Source of the DNA: RGIG1995 sp045126815 | GTDB lineage: Bacteria > Bacillota > Clostridia > Oscillospirales > CAG-272 | DNA: 64,000 bases | Assembly: GCA_045126815.1 (NCBI GenBank) | Contig: JBGVPD010000001.1 | Location: 1-64,000 of the forward strand | Direction: 5' to 3' | In this document: positions 46,350 to 55,762 of the stretch, piece by piece | How the letters are laid out: each line of letters starts with the position of its first letter | Position numbering within the stretch: the first letter of the stretch is position 1 | Notes under the pieces: generated by a model | What the model saw: only the letters and a program-made list of their open reading frames with translations | The model's database searches: none | Told to the model about the DNA's origin: nothing | Position numbers and translations under genes: made by a program

Positions 46350-46378
46350 ATAATAACATCAACAAACATATTTGTCAA
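46350..46378 (-). promoter_or_regulatory. Promoter for the lysine riboswitch-dapA-dapB transcript
   Basis: Minus strand TTGACA (46373-46378), 17-base spacer, TATTAT (46350-46355), extended TGT. The start point falls just ahead of the aptamer. Confidence 0.8.
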
Positions 46379-46422
46379 TAGATTTTTTCAATATCTCCAA
46401 GAAAGGATACATATACGTAAAA

Positions 46423-47484
46423 ATGATCGTAAATGAACGCATAGAAACAAAATTAACAAAGCAGGATTTTTGGTATGATCTTCCTGAAGAACTTATAGCA
46501 CAGACACCTTTAGACGAAAGAGATAGCTCTAGACTTTTGGTGTTAAATAAAGAAAACGGTGAAATAGAGCACCGTATATTTAGGGATATTGTTGATTATT
46601 TTAATGAGGGCGACGTGCTTGTGGTTAACAATTCAAAAGTTATTCCTGCAAGACTTATCGGCAAGAAGAGTGACAGCGGTATAGATATAGAAGTATTTCT
46701 TTTAAAAAGTAAAGAACTTGATACGTGGGAAGTTTTGACATATCCCGGAAGAAGAACTAAGGTTGGAACTACGATAATTTTTGGAGACGGAAAACTGAAA
46801 GCACACGTAATTGACGTTGTAGAGGACGGAAACAGAATTGTTAAATTTGAGTATGATAAAACTAATACTTTGATGTCGCTTATTGATGAGATAGGAAATA
46901 TGCCTTTGCCGCCTTACATAAAAGAAAAGCTTGAGGATAAGTCGAGATATCAAACCGTGTATGCAAAAATTGACGGTTCATCTGCGGCGCCGACTGCGGG
47001 ATTGCATTTTACGGAAGAACTGTTCGAAAGATTGCGTAATAAAGGCGTTAAGATCGCACCTGTCATGTTACACGTTGGATTGGGTACGTTTAGACCTGTA
47101 AAAGAAGATAACATAATAGATCACATTATGCACACCGAATATTTTTCCGTGAGTGAAGAAAGTGCAAATCTAATAAACGAGTGTAAATCGAATGGCGGAC
47201 GGGTATTTGCTGTCGGAACGACCTCGTGCAGAACACTTGAGAGTGTATCGGACAGTGACGGTGTTGTACACGCTATGTCGGGGGATACGGGTATATTTAT
47301 TTATCCCGGATATAAATTTAAGGCGGTAGATGCATTGATAACGAATTTTCATTTACCTGAAAGTACGCTAATGATGCTTGTTTCCGCTTTTTCTAGCAGA
47401 GATAATATTCTTAACGCGTATAAAATTGCTGTTGGTGAAAAATATAGGTTTTTCTCTTTCGGTGATGCGATGCTTATAAAATAA
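46423..47484 (+). CDS. queA: S-adenosylmethionine:tRNA ribosyltransferase-isomerase
   Basis: Builds epoxyqueuosine on tRNA. 353 residues: [79 protein letters not shown] and [17 protein letters not shown] start it at ATG 46423, after AAAGGA at 46402-46407. An in-frame TTG at 46372 falls inside the opposing dapA promoter and adds unrelated residues. The spacing from the ribosome site (15) is long. miaA follows 31 bases on. tgt is not adjacent. Confidence 0.93.
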   Translation: MIVNERIETKLTKQDFWYDLPEELIAQTPLDERDSSRLLVLNKENGEIEHRIFRDIVDYFNEGDVLVVNNSKVIPARLIGKKSDSGIDIEVFLLKSKELDTWEVLTYPGRRTKVGTTIIFGDGKLKAHVIDVVEDGNRIVKFEYDKTNTLMSLIDEIGNMPLPPYIKEKLEDKSRYQTVYAKIDGSSAAPTAGLHFTEELFERLRNKGVKIAPVMLHVGLGTFRPVKEDNIIDHIMHTEYFSVSEESANLINECKSNGGRVFAVGTTSCRTLESVSDSDGVVHAMSGDTGIFIYPGYKFKAVDALITNFHLPESTLMMLVSAFSSRDNILNAYKIAVGEKYRFFSFGDAMLIK

Positions 47485-47515
47485 AACGGCGAAGATTATT
47501 GATTGGGAGTAAGTG

Positions 47516-48451
47516 ATGAGTATAAAAGTTGCGGCTGTTGTAGGTCCGACAGCCTCAGGGAAAACTGCATTGGCGGTAGAATTGGCAAAACGCCTTAACG
47601 GCGAAGTTATATCATGCGATTCAATGCAGATATACAAAAAAATGAACATAGGAACCGCAAAACCGACGCTTGAAGAAATGGGCGGGATCTTTCATCATAT
47701 GATAGATATCGTTGAACCTACCGTTGACTATTCGTGCGCTGACTATGCGCAGACTGCAAAAAATATAATCAGCGAAGTTGACAGCAGAGGAAAATATCCG
47801 ATTTTTTGCGGCGGTACGGGACTTTATGTAGATCACGTATTGAGCAATACGACTTTTTCTGATGCCGGAAGAGATGACGGGTACAGAAAAGAATTAGAAC
47901 AGCAGATTAACGATTTTGGGGTTGAAAGAATATACGAAAAATTAAAAGAGGTCGATCCCGATTCAGCTGCAAATATTCACCCAAACAACACAAAAAGAGT
48001 TATACGCGCGCTTGAAATTTATCACACAACGGGGAAAACAAAATCTTATTGGGATTACGAATCGAAGAAAACCCCTCCTATGTATGACGCGAAAATTATT
48101 TTGCTTGATTTTGCCGACAGAGAAAAATTATACGACAGAATAAACAGACGTGTAGACATAATGATGGATATGGGACTTGTTGATGAAGTGAGTTCACTTT
48201 TTGAAGAGTATGGTGATACTATATCTTCGACGGCTTTGCAGGGGATTGGTTATAAAGAGATAATAGATTATTTGAAGGGCAATTGTTCTCTTGAAGATGC
48301 TGTTGATAATATAAAAAAGGGAACAAGAAACTATGCGAAAAGACAGTTGACTTGGTTCAGGAGAAATCCTGATGCTAAGAGGATTTTCGTTGATGAATGT
48401 TCCGATTTTGAAAAGATTGTAAATATTGCAAAAAATGCATTAACCGATTGA
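47516..48451 (+). CDS. miaA: tRNA dimethylallyltransferase
   Basis: Adds the isopentenyl group to A37. 311 residues: the P-loop VGPTASGKTALAVELA, ISCDSMQIYKKMNIGTAKPT, FCGGTGLYVDHVL and KRQLTWFRR. ATG 47516 is 6 bases after GGGAG, which fits better than the GTG one codon earlier. Its stop TGA lies within the -35 of the next promoter. Confidence 0.95.
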   Translation: MSIKVAAVVGPTASGKTALAVELAKRLNGEVISCDSMQIYKKMNIGTAKPTLEEMGGIFHHMIDIVEPTVDYSCADYAQTAKNIISEVDSRGKYPIFCGGTGLYVDHVLSNTTFSDAGRDDGYRKELEQQINDFGVERIYEKLKEVDPDSAANIHPNNTKRVIRALEIYHTTGKTKSYWDYESKKTPPMYDAKIILLDFADREKLYDRINRRVDIMMDMGLVDEVSSLFEEYGDTISSTALQGIGYKEIIDYLKGNCSLEDAVDNIKKGTRNYAKRQLTWFRRNPDAKRIFVDECSDFEKIVNIAKNALTD

Positions 48452-48476
48452 AATCTGCAGAAAAGTATGCTATAAT
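48448..48476 (+). promoter_or_regulatory. Promoter for the division/ileS gene run
   Basis: TTGAAA (48448-48453, overlapping the miaA stop), 17-base spacer, TATAAT (48471-48476), extended TGC. Confidence 0.75.
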
Positions 48477-48526
48477 ACATTATTATATATTAGATTTAAG
48501 AAAATGACCGAAAGGAGAGGGTTGAA

Positions 48527-49801
48527 ATTACAAAGAAGTTTATCAGAAATGCCACGATATATTTTTTTAGCGCAATTTTGTCTATCGTGTTTATTTGGTA
48601 TATCGCATATCATCTTCTTCACGGTCTTGAAAAAGGTGTTGAGACAACCCCTGCCGTTATAGCGTCAAAGGCTACGAACGTTTTGCTTGATGCGTATATA
48701 GTGCGTGATGAGACGGTTATATATTCATCATCAAAAGGCGGAGTTAATTATTTGTTTGATGATGGAGAAAAAGTCGGATCCGGTGTGGTTGTTGCCAATA
48801 TATATTCCGGCGCTGACGCTGTTGATGTATCAAACAGAATTCACGCTATTGATAAGCAGATTGAAGTTTTGGAAAATGGCGGAGTATCCGACAATATTTC
48901 GGTTGCCGATTCGGATTCGCTTGATTCGAAGATTAGCGAATTATATTATATTATTCGTGATAAATTAGCCGACGGAGATGCAGAATATGCAATTTACAAG
49001 AAAGATGAATTTCTTGCTTATTTAAATAAACGATTAGCGATGACTCAAAACTCGGTTAATTACAGTGAACAGATTCTTAACTTAAAAAATGAGAGAGATG
49101 CACTTTCTCAAAAGCTTGTTGATCTTGATGAAGCTGTAACCGTTAAATCATCAGGTTATTTTTACTCTAACGTTGATGGGTACGAAAATATATTTGATAT
49201 CTCAAAATTAAAAGATCTAAGCTTGGAAACATACAAACAAATGGTTGAATCCGAACCATCAGATTATTCGGGAACTAACTCTATAGGTAAGATGGTTAAT
49301 TCATCCGAATGGTATATTTTAGCTGAAGCAACTCAGGAGCAGCTTAAGAAATTTAACGTTGGCTATGAGTATGAAGTTTCTTTCCCTTATAACTCTGATG
49401 TGAGTATAAAATTTAAACTTGAAAAAACCGTAAGAGAGGGCGAATCAGATAGGATCATTCTTGTTTTCAAAACGAATGCCATGCCCGACGGTTTTAACTA
49501 CTTGCGTAAACAAAATATTCAAATAGCTCAAGAGAGTTATACAGGATACAAAGTTCCTTCAAATGCCGTAAGAGTTGTTGATGGCAAAAAAGGAGTATTC
49601 ACTCTGAATGGTAATACCGTTTCTTTTAAGGAGATCACGGTTCTTGTTGAACAAGACGGTTATTTTATAGTAGAAGAACAACCTAGCTATCTTGAAGATG
49701 AGTTTTACTACAAAAAATTGGGGTTGTACGATATGGTGATCACATCGGGCAAAGACCTGTATGACGGTAAAATAATCAGTTCGTCGGGAGGTAAGTCATG
49801 A
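48527..49801 (+). CDS. HlyD-like membrane-anchored adaptor protein
   Basis: 424 residues if read from ATT 48527. The first standard start in this frame, TTG 48578, cuts into the transmembrane helix (IYFFSAILSIVFIWYIAYHLL). A strong ribosome site AAGGAGAGGG (48512-48521) sits 5-9 bases before ATT. The rest has a biotinyl-lipoyl-like first half (IVRDETVIYSSSKGGVNYLFDDGEKVGSG), a helical hairpin (about 95-175) and a second barrel-like part. It is of the kind found before yggS-sepF in clostridia. The function is unknown and may be linked to division or the envelope. ATGA overlap with yggS. Confidence 0.75.
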   Translation: MTKKFIRNATIYFFSAILSIVFIWYIAYHLLHGLEKGVETTPAVIASKATNVLLDAYIVRDETVIYSSSKGGVNYLFDDGEKVGSGVVVANIYSGADAVDVSNRIHAIDKQIEVLENGGVSDNISVADSDSLDSKISELYYIIRDKLADGDAEYAIYKKDEFLAYLNKRLAMTQNSVNYSEQILNLKNERDALSQKLVDLDEAVTVKSSGYFYSNVDGYENIFDISKLKDLSLETYKQMVESEPSDYSGTNSIGKMVNSSEWYILAEATQEQLKKFNVGYEYEVSFPYNSDVSIKFKLEKTVREGESDRIILVFKTNAMPDGFNYLRKQNIQIAQESYTGYKVPSNAVRVVDGKKGVFTLNGNTVSFKEITVLVEQDGYFIVEEQPSYLEDEFYYKKLGLYDMVITSGKDLYDGKIISSSGGKS

Positions 49802-50523
49802 CAATTCAGGAGTTAAATGCAGATACGAAAGAGATACTGAAAACAAACGTTGAAAATGTTCGTAGTAATATTCAAAAGATTTGCAAGGAAAAACAAATTG
49901 AAAAAAATATTACGCTTCTTGCTGCTACCAAGACGGTACCCGCTGATGTAATAAATTATGTAACACAAGAGATCGGTGTTACAGACATTGGCGAAAACAA
50001 GGTGCAAGAGCTTCTTGAAAAATATGATAAACTTGATCTAACCAACGTTAAACTTCACTTTATCGGTAAGTTACAGACCAATAAGGTCAAGTATATAATT
50101 GATAAAGTTGACATGATACATTCGCTCGACAGTATAAAACTTGCAAACGAGATCGATAAACGAGCAAAAAATATTGGGAAGGTCATGGATGTGCTCGTTG
50201 AGGTGAACAGCGGAAGAGAAGAGAATAAATCAGGTGTTTTTCCGGAAGACATACCGTCTTTCTTGAAAGAATTGGAAAAGTTTGAGAATATTTGTGTCAA
50301 AGGTTTGATGACAATAGCCCCTGTTTGTGTCGAAAAAGAAGAGTATAGAAAATATTTTAAAGAAACTTATGCGATTTTTATTGACAATTTGCAAAATAAA
50401 TATCATAATATATATATGGACTTTTTATCTATGGGTATGACCGATAGTTATGAAGTTGCAATCGAAGAGGGTAGCGGTATCGTTAGAATAGGTTCGGCTA
50501 TATTCGGTTCGAGATATAATTGA
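49798..50523 (+). CDS. YggS-type pyridoxal phosphate homeostasis protein
   Basis: 241 residues: the PLP Lys in LLAATKTVPAD (about 35), IGENKVQEL, HFIGKLQTNKVKYI, VNSGREENKSGV, and SMGMTDSYEVAIEEGSGIVRIGSAIFG. A non-catalytic PLP carrier (PLPBP). The position in front of sepF matches the conserved ylmE-sepF-ylmG order in Gram-positives. Confidence 0.95.
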   Translation: MTIQELNADTKEILKTNVENVRSNIQKICKEKQIEKNITLLAATKTVPADVINYVTQEIGVTDIGENKVQELLEKYDKLDLTNVKLHFIGKLQTNKVKYIIDKVDMIHSLDSIKLANEIDKRAKNIGKVMDVLVEVNSGREENKSGVFPEDIPSFLKELEKFENICVKGLMTIAPVCVEKEEYRKYFKETYAIFIDNLQNKYHNIYMDFLSMGMTDSYEVAIEEGSGIVRIGSAIFGSRYN

Positions 50524-50561
50524 AATTATAAAAAATAATATATAAAAAACGGAGGACAATT

Positions 50562-51044
50562 ATGGCAAGTGTTTTTGACAAAATCAAGGGATTTGTAAAC
50601 CCTGACAGCATCACTGATAATTATGATGAGGACTATGATTTTATAGACGAGGAAGAGGCAATACAGGGTAATTACAACGAACAGTCATATCAGTCACAGG
50701 CATACCAGAGCAACGTAGGAGGCGCAGGAATGAGCCTTAACGGTAACGCTCTTGAACTTAAGGTTATTCGCCCTGATCGTTTTGAAAGCGTATCACAAAT
50801 TGCTGATCACCTTCTTAACAAGAGAACTGTTGTACTTAACCTTGAAGCGACAAACAAAGAGACAAGCAGAAGAATCATTGACTTTTTGAGCGGTGTTGCA
50901 TATTCTATCAGCGGTAACTTGAAGAGAGTTGCAAACAATACTTTTGTAATCACTCCTTGTAATGTTGACGTATCTAATGATGCTCAGGAAGCTCAGAAGG
51001 CTCAGCCTAAGGCTCAGACAACAGATATTTACGACAATATCTAA
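50562..51044 (+). CDS. sepF: Cell-division protein SepF
   Basis: FtsZ-binding membrane-arching protein. 160 residues: an N-terminal amphipathic helix (SVFDKIKGFVN), an acidic and Gln-rich linker, then the SepF core LKVIRPDRFESVSQIADHLLNKRTVVLNLE and RRIIDFLSGVAYSISGNLKRVANNTFVITP. Ribosome site GGAGGA precedes ATG 50562. Confidence 0.96.
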   Translation: MASVFDKIKGFVNPDSITDNYDEDYDFIDEEEAIQGNYNEQSYQSQAYQSNVGGAGMSLNGNALELKVIRPDRFESVSQIADHLLNKRTVVLNLEATNKETSRRIIDFLSGVAYSISGNLKRVANNTFVITPCNVDVSNDAQEAQKAQPKAQTTDIYDNI

Positions 51045-51062
51045 TTTCATAAAGACTACATT

Positions 51063-51115
51063 CTACCCGATCTGTTTGATTAAAAAACAGATTGGGTAGA
51101 TAAAGTTGTTTTTTG
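51063..51115 (+). terminator. 15-bp hairpin between sepF and yggT
   Basis: CTACCCGATCTGTTT (51063-51077) pairs with AAACAGATTGGGTAG (51085-51099) with one G-U. A T-run comes only after 11 more bases (51109 on), so it may be a partial terminator or a processing or stability element. Confidence 0.55.
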
Positions 51116-51152
51116 AGGTAAATTTCTTTTTTTCTTTTGGAGTGAATACAGG

Positions 51153-51419
51153 TTGTTTTATACACTTTTTGTTGTGTCAGCGGTTATACGTAGCCTGATT
51201 TACGCGTTAAATTTTATGCTCTTGATAAGAGCTTTTTTGTCATGGTTTCCCGAAGCTTTAAATTGCGCTTTTGGAAGTTTTGTTTATACAGTGACAGAAC
51301 CTTTGTTGTCGTTTGCGAGAGGAATTATATATAAGTTTGAGTTTTTTAGGCGACTACCTGTAGATTTGTCGATTTTCTTTTCGTATTTGGTTTTGAATAT
51401 TCTGTTGCTTTTTTTATAA
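51153..51419 (+). CDS. YggT/YlmG family membrane protein
   Basis: 88 residues with two helices: FYTLFVVSAVIRSLIYALNFMLLIRAFLSWFP, then the YTVTEPLLSFARGIIYKF loop and a C-terminal helix. The R-A-x-x-SWFP and TEP-x-L motifs are typical. TTG 51153 follows GGAGTG by 8 bases. Part of the ylmE-sepF-ylmG-divIVA order. Confidence 0.9.
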   Translation: MFYTLFVVSAVIRSLIYALNFMLLIRAFLSWFPEALNCAFGSFVYTVTEPLLSFARGIIYKFEFFRRLPVDLSIFFSYLVLNILLLFL

Positions 51420-51440
51420 AAAATAGTTGAGGTGTAAAAT

Positions 51441-52355
51441 ATGCTCCCCCCATACGAGTTGAAAAATAAGGATTTTTCCAAAATTATGCGTGGATATAAT
51501 CCTGCCGAAGTAGATGAACATTTTAATTTTATAATCGAAAAATATACAGAGCTTTACAGAGAAAATGACGAGCTTGAGAGAAAGCTTAAAACAGCTTATG
51601 CGAAGCTTGATGAAATAAAGAGTGAAGAAGAATCTATCAGAAATGCGATGGTTAATGCACAACGCGCAAGTTCGAAGATTATGAATGAAGCAAATGACAG
51701 AGCTGATATTATTATCAATACTGCGCGCAAGAGTTGTGACAGAATTTTATCTGATTTTAAAAAGAAAATTCAGGAACAAAGAGCGGTTTTGTGTGCGTTA
51801 AACAGTGCCATTTCCGACTTTAAAGAAAAGCTTTTTAAGCTCTATAATTCTCATATTTCATACATCGAAGGAATTGAATTGCTTGATGAAAATGAGATTT
51901 TAAAATACGCTTTATCCGATGACAGTTATACTTCAGCCGTTGTTCAAAACATTAAACAGGAAATTGTTGGATTGACCAGCGGTATGTATGAAAATGAAGC
52001 GGAAAAGGCTGAGAATGACGGCTTTGTTGAAGCAGAGGTCGTAACACAGGAACCGGTTGTTCGTTTGAATAACGTAAAAGATACGATCAAAGAACTAAAC
52101 AAGAGATTTTTGGAAGAGGAAAACGAAAGCAACGTAGAAGATGCCGTTGTTTCGAGTGAACCTATACAAACAGTTGAGGATGAAGCAGAGAAAGAATATA
52201 CTGAAATGCTTCGTCAACTCGGAGCTTCTTCATCGGTCGATTTAAATGATATTAATACTGACAAGACCGAGAAAGAAAAACAAAAAGACGATTTTTATGA
52301 AGCTTACCGTACACCTGAAAATTACGGTGAAACTATAAAAAGAAAAAAACATTAA
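51441..52355 (+). CDS. divIVA: DivIVA-family protein
   Basis: 304 residues. The N-terminal DivIVA lipid-binding domain (LKNKDFSKIMRGYNPAEVDEHF) is followed by a long coiled coil (about 30-140) and an acidic, Glu-rich C-terminal half. It marks curved membrane at poles and septa. The long disordered tail is larger than in Bacillus DivIVA. The gene starts 21 bases after yggT. Confidence 0.93.
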   Translation: MLPPYELKNKDFSKIMRGYNPAEVDEHFNFIIEKYTELYRENDELERKLKTAYAKLDEIKSEEESIRNAMVNAQRASSKIMNEANDRADIIINTARKSCDRILSDFKKKIQEQRAVLCALNSAISDFKEKLFKLYNSHISYIEGIELLDENEILKYALSDDSYTSAVVQNIKQEIVGLTSGMYENEAEKAENDGFVEAEVVTQEPVVRLNNVKDTIKELNKRFLEEENESNVEDAVVSSEPIQTVEDEAEKEYTEMLRQLGASSSVDLNDINTDKTEKEKQKDDFYEAYRTPENYGETIKRKKH

Positions 52356-52407
52356 TTTTTTAGAAAATATTGACAATATTGAGTTTAGTTAAGGAGTAAA
52401 GATAGAT

Positions 52408-55203
52408 ATGGCAACAGATTACACAAAGACGCTTAACCTACCTGCAACAGAGTTTTCGATGAGAGCAAACTTGCCTCAAAGAGAGCCCGAATTTTATGCT
52501 GAGTGGGAAAAAATGGAACTTTATAAGGCTATGTTGGAGAGAAATGAGGGCAAACCTTCGTTTATTCTTCACGATGGACCTCCTTTTTCGAACGGTAACA
52601 TTCACATGGGTACCGCACTTAACAAGGTGCTTAAAGACTTTATAAACAAGTATAAATCAATGACAGGATATTATGTTCCTTTTGTACCCGGTTGGGACAA
52701 CCACGGTATGCCTATCGAAAGCGCTATTATCAAGAAGAGCAAACTCGACAGAAAGAAGATGAGTATTCCTGAGTTCCGCAGTGCTTGTCACGAATTTGCA
52801 CAGAACTTCGTTGATATCCAGATGGGACAGTTTAAGAGACTTGGTGTGGTTGCAGATTGGGACAATCCTTATTTAACAATGAACCCTTCTTTTGAAGCAA
52901 GAGAAGTTAAGGTTTTTGGTGAAATGTACAAGAAAGGCTATATTTACAAGGGCCTTAAACCTGTTTATTGGTGTCCTAACGACGAAACTGCGTTAGCAGA
53001 AGCTGAGATTGAATATAAAGATGACGTTTGTACGTCAATTTACGTTAAATTCCTTATTGAAAATGATAACGGTAAACTTGCTGACGTGTGCGAACTTGAC
53101 AAGACTTACTTCATTATTTGGACTACGACTACTTGGACTCTCCCCGGTAACTTGGCGATAGCCCTTCATCCCAGAGATACTTATGCTGTTGTAAAGGCAT
53201 CTGACGGCAATTATTATATTATTGCAGAAGCTTTGGTAGAGAAGACTATGAAAATGGGCGGAATTACCGAATACGAGATAGTTCATACAATGCCCGGTAA
53301 TGCATTTGAATATATGACAGCGCGTCATCCTTTTATTGATCGTTCATCAGTGATTGTAAATGCAGATTATGTAACTATGGACAGCGGTACAGGATGTGTA
53401 CACACAGCTCCCGGTTTTGGTGCAGACGACTATGTAACATGTCGTAGATATAACATTGATATTATTGTTCCGGTTGACGACAGAGGTTACCAGACCGCTG
53501 AGGCCGGTAAATTTGCAGGAATGCATTATCTCGAATCGAATACTGCGATTCTTGAAGATATGAAAGAAAGCGGTGCACTTTTCGCATCAGAAGAGTTTAC
53601 ACACTCATATCCTCATTGTTGGAGATGTAAGAAACCTATTATTTTCAGAGCTACACCTCAATGGTTCTGTTCTGTTGATTCATTTAAAAATGAAGCTGTT
53701 AAGGCTTGTGAAGATGTTGAATGGATTCCCGAATGGGGCGGCGATAGAATAACTCAGATGGTTAAAGAACGTGCGGATTGGTGTATAAGCCGTCAGCGTC
53801 ATTGGGGACTTCCTATTCCCGTATTCTATTGTGCTGACTGCGGTAAACCCGTTTGTACAGATGCAACTATTGAAGCTGTTTCAAAGTTATTTGGAGAAAA
53901 AGGTTCTAACGCTTGGTATCAGCTTGATGCTGCAGAAATTCTTCCTGAAGGCTTTGAATGTCCTCACTGTAAGGGTAAGACATTTACAAAAGAAACCGAT
54001 ACACTTGACGGTTGGTTTGACTCAGGCTCCAGCCATTTTGCAGTGCTTGAAGATAACAAAGATTCAAAATGGCCCGCTGACTTGTATCTCGAAGGTGCAG
54101 ACCAGTACAGAGGTTGGTTCCAGTCCTCACTTCTTACAGCAGTTGGTGCAAAGGGCGAAGGCGCTCCTTATAAACAGGTTCTTACACATGGTTGGGTTGT
54201 TGACGGTGAAGGCAAGGCTATGCATAAGTCACTTGGCAACTCGATCGCGCCTGAAGAAGTTATCGTTAAATACGGCGCTGACTTAGTTCGTTTGTGGGTT
54301 GCATCATCTGACTATCAGGTTGACGTTCGTGTTTCTGATCCCATATTTAAGCAGTTATCCGAAAGCTACCGTAAGATTCGTAACACAGTCAGAATTCTTA
54401 TGGCAAACCTTTCTGACTTTGATCCCGATAAAGATATGGTTGAAACAAGTGAGCTTTACGATATTGATAAGTGGGCGTTGTATCACCTCAATAAACTTGT
54501 TAAGACGGTTCACGAAGCATATAAAAACTATTCATTCCATATAGTTTATCACGAGCTTAATAACTTCTGCACAGTACAGATGTCAAAGCTTTACGTTGAT
54601 ATAACAAAAGACCGTGTATATACTGAAAAAACGACAGGTAAGGCAAGACGTTCGGCGCAGACAGCGATGTATATAATTCTCAGTTCGCTTGTTCGTTTAC
54701 TTGCTCCCGTTCTTTCATTTACAGCTGATGAAGCGTGGAAGGCTATGCCTCACTCCAAGAAAGATGATACAAGACACGTTCTTTTGAACGATATGCCCGA
54801 ATATACAACTGAATATGAATTTGCTGAGATCGAGCAGCATTATGACAGACTTTTTGATATAAGAGATGACGTTATGAAATCTCTCGAATTGGCAAGAGTT
54901 GAGAAAGTTATCGGAAAGTCGCTCGAAGCAAAGATCAGAATTTATACAGAGTCAACTGAGATTTTGGATATGCTCAACAGTTTTGGTAATGAACTTCCTA
55001 CGTTGTTTATCGTATCTCAGGTTGAGGTTGTATCCGGCAAAGCAGGAGCTAATGCGTATGTATCACCTGAAAGTTCTATTGCTGTTGAAGTGTTAAAGGC
55101 TGACGGCGAGAAGTGTGACAGATGTTGGCTTTATACTACTGACGGCGAGACTGTCGGAGAGTCACATATATGTGCGCGTTGTAAAGCCGTAATTGAAGCA
55201 TAA
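52408..55203 (+). CDS. ileS: Isoleucyl-tRNA synthetase
   Basis: 931 residues. The HIGH-type motif is HMGT in FSNGNIHMGTALNKVLKDF, the editing domain (about 190-390) contains SGTGCVHTAPGFG, and the KMSKS-type motif is MHKSLGNS near 610. The C-terminal zinc finger is CDRCWLY / HICARC. Only 52 bases separate it from divIVA, and no T-box leader is present, unlike many Firmicute ileS genes. Confidence 0.98.
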   Translation: MATDYTKTLNLPATEFSMRANLPQREPEFYAEWEKMELYKAMLERNEGKPSFILHDGPPFSNGNIHMGTALNKVLKDFINKYKSMTGYYVPFVPGWDNHGMPIESAIIKKSKLDRKKMSIPEFRSACHEFAQNFVDIQMGQFKRLGVVADWDNPYLTMNPSFEAREVKVFGEMYKKGYIYKGLKPVYWCPNDETALAEAEIEYKDDVCTSIYVKFLIENDNGKLADVCELDKTYFIIWTTTTWTLPGNLAIALHPRDTYAVVKASDGNYYIIAEALVEKTMKMGGITEYEIVHTMPGNAFEYMTARHPFIDRSSVIVNADYVTMDSGTGCVHTAPGFGADDYVTCRRYNIDIIVPVDDRGYQTAEAGKFAGMHYLESNTAILEDMKESGALFASEEFTHSYPHCWRCKKPIIFRATPQWFCSVDSFKNEAVKACEDVEWIPEWGGDRITQMVKERADWCISRQRHWGLPIPVFYCADCGKPVCTDATIEAVSKLFGEKGSNAWYQLDAAEILPEGFECPHCKGKTFTKETDTLDGWFDSGSSHFAVLEDNKDSKWPADLYLEGADQYRGWFQSSLLTAVGAKGEGAPYKQVLTHGWVVDGEGKAMHKSLGNSIAPEEVIVKYGADLVRLWVASSDYQVDVRVSDPIFKQLSESYRKIRNTVRILMANLSDFDPDKDMVETSELYDIDKWALYHLNKLVKTVHEAYKNYSFHIVYHELNNFCTVQMSKLYVDITKDRVYTEKTTGKARRSAQTAMYIILSSLVRLLAPVLSFTADEAWKAMPHSKKDDTRHVLLNDMPEYTTEYEFAEIEQHYDRLFDIRDDVMKSLELARVEKVIGKSLEAKIRIYTESTEILDMLNSFGNELPTLFIVSQVEVVSGKAGANAYVSPESSIAVEVLKADGEKCDRCWLYTTDGETVGESHICARCKAVIEA

Positions 55204-55234
55204 AAATCACATAAGGAAGTCAATGGTATAAACA

Positions 55235-55762
55235 GTGTCCTATTTATTGTATTTAATTTGTATAGTATCTGTAGTGGTATTTGACCAGATTACGAAAATG
55301 ATAGCTATAAAGCAACTTTTACCGATTTCAACGTATCCGATTATAAAAGATGTGATTCATTTTACGTATGTTGAAAACAGAGGCGCTGCATTCGGTATAT
55401 TGAAAGATCAAAGATGGGTATTTATGATCTTGTCAACTGTTGTGGTTGTTGTTATTTTATATATAATGGTTAGATATAAGAAGTATCTTCATCCTATTAT
55501 GCTTATCGGATTATCATTTACGGTAGGCGGTGGGATAGGAAATATGATCGACAGAACTGTAAAGGGATATGTTGTTGATTTCATTGATTTTACATTGATC
55601 GACTTTGCAGTATTTAATATAGCCGACACGTTTATATGTATCGGTGTCGGCTTGATCATACTCGATATTATAATCGGAAAGAGTGATTATTCTTTTCTTG
55701 AGAGTAATAAAATGAATTCAAAAACGGAAAATGGTACAGAAGATGAAACTGATTCCCATTGA
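55235..55762 (+). CDS. lspA: Lipoprotein signal peptidase
   Basis: 175 residues, four helices: DQITKMIA, VENRGAAFGIL, GGGIGNMIDRTVKGYVVDFIDF and FNIADTFICIGVG, with the two catalytic Asp. The start is GTG 55235. AAGGAAG lies 15 bases upstream, and an out-of-use ATG-GTA-TAA (55223) sits between. The C-terminus overlaps the start of rluD. Confidence 0.95.
   Translation: MSYLLYLICIVSVVVFDQITKMIAIKQLLPISTYPIIKDVIHFTYVENRGAAFGILKDQRWVFMILSTVVVVVILYIMVRYKKYLHPIMLIGLSFTVGGGIGNMIDRTVKGYVVDFIDFTLIDFAVFNIADTFICIGVGLIILDIIIGKSDYSFLESNKMNSKTENGTEDETDSH

Noticed and set aside
46372..46422. Longer queA starting at TTG 46372
   Set aside because: It would overlap the opposing riboswitch promoter, adds residues unlike QueA, and lacks a ribosome site. 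ATG 46423 is better.
52356..52407. T-box leader before ileS
   Set aside because: Only 52 bases lie after divIVA and no T-box core is present.
55223..55231. ATG-GTA-TAA as a minimal leader before lspA
   Set aside because: Two codons and a stop occur easily by chance in AT-rich DNA, and spacing from AAGGAAG (3 bases) is too short.
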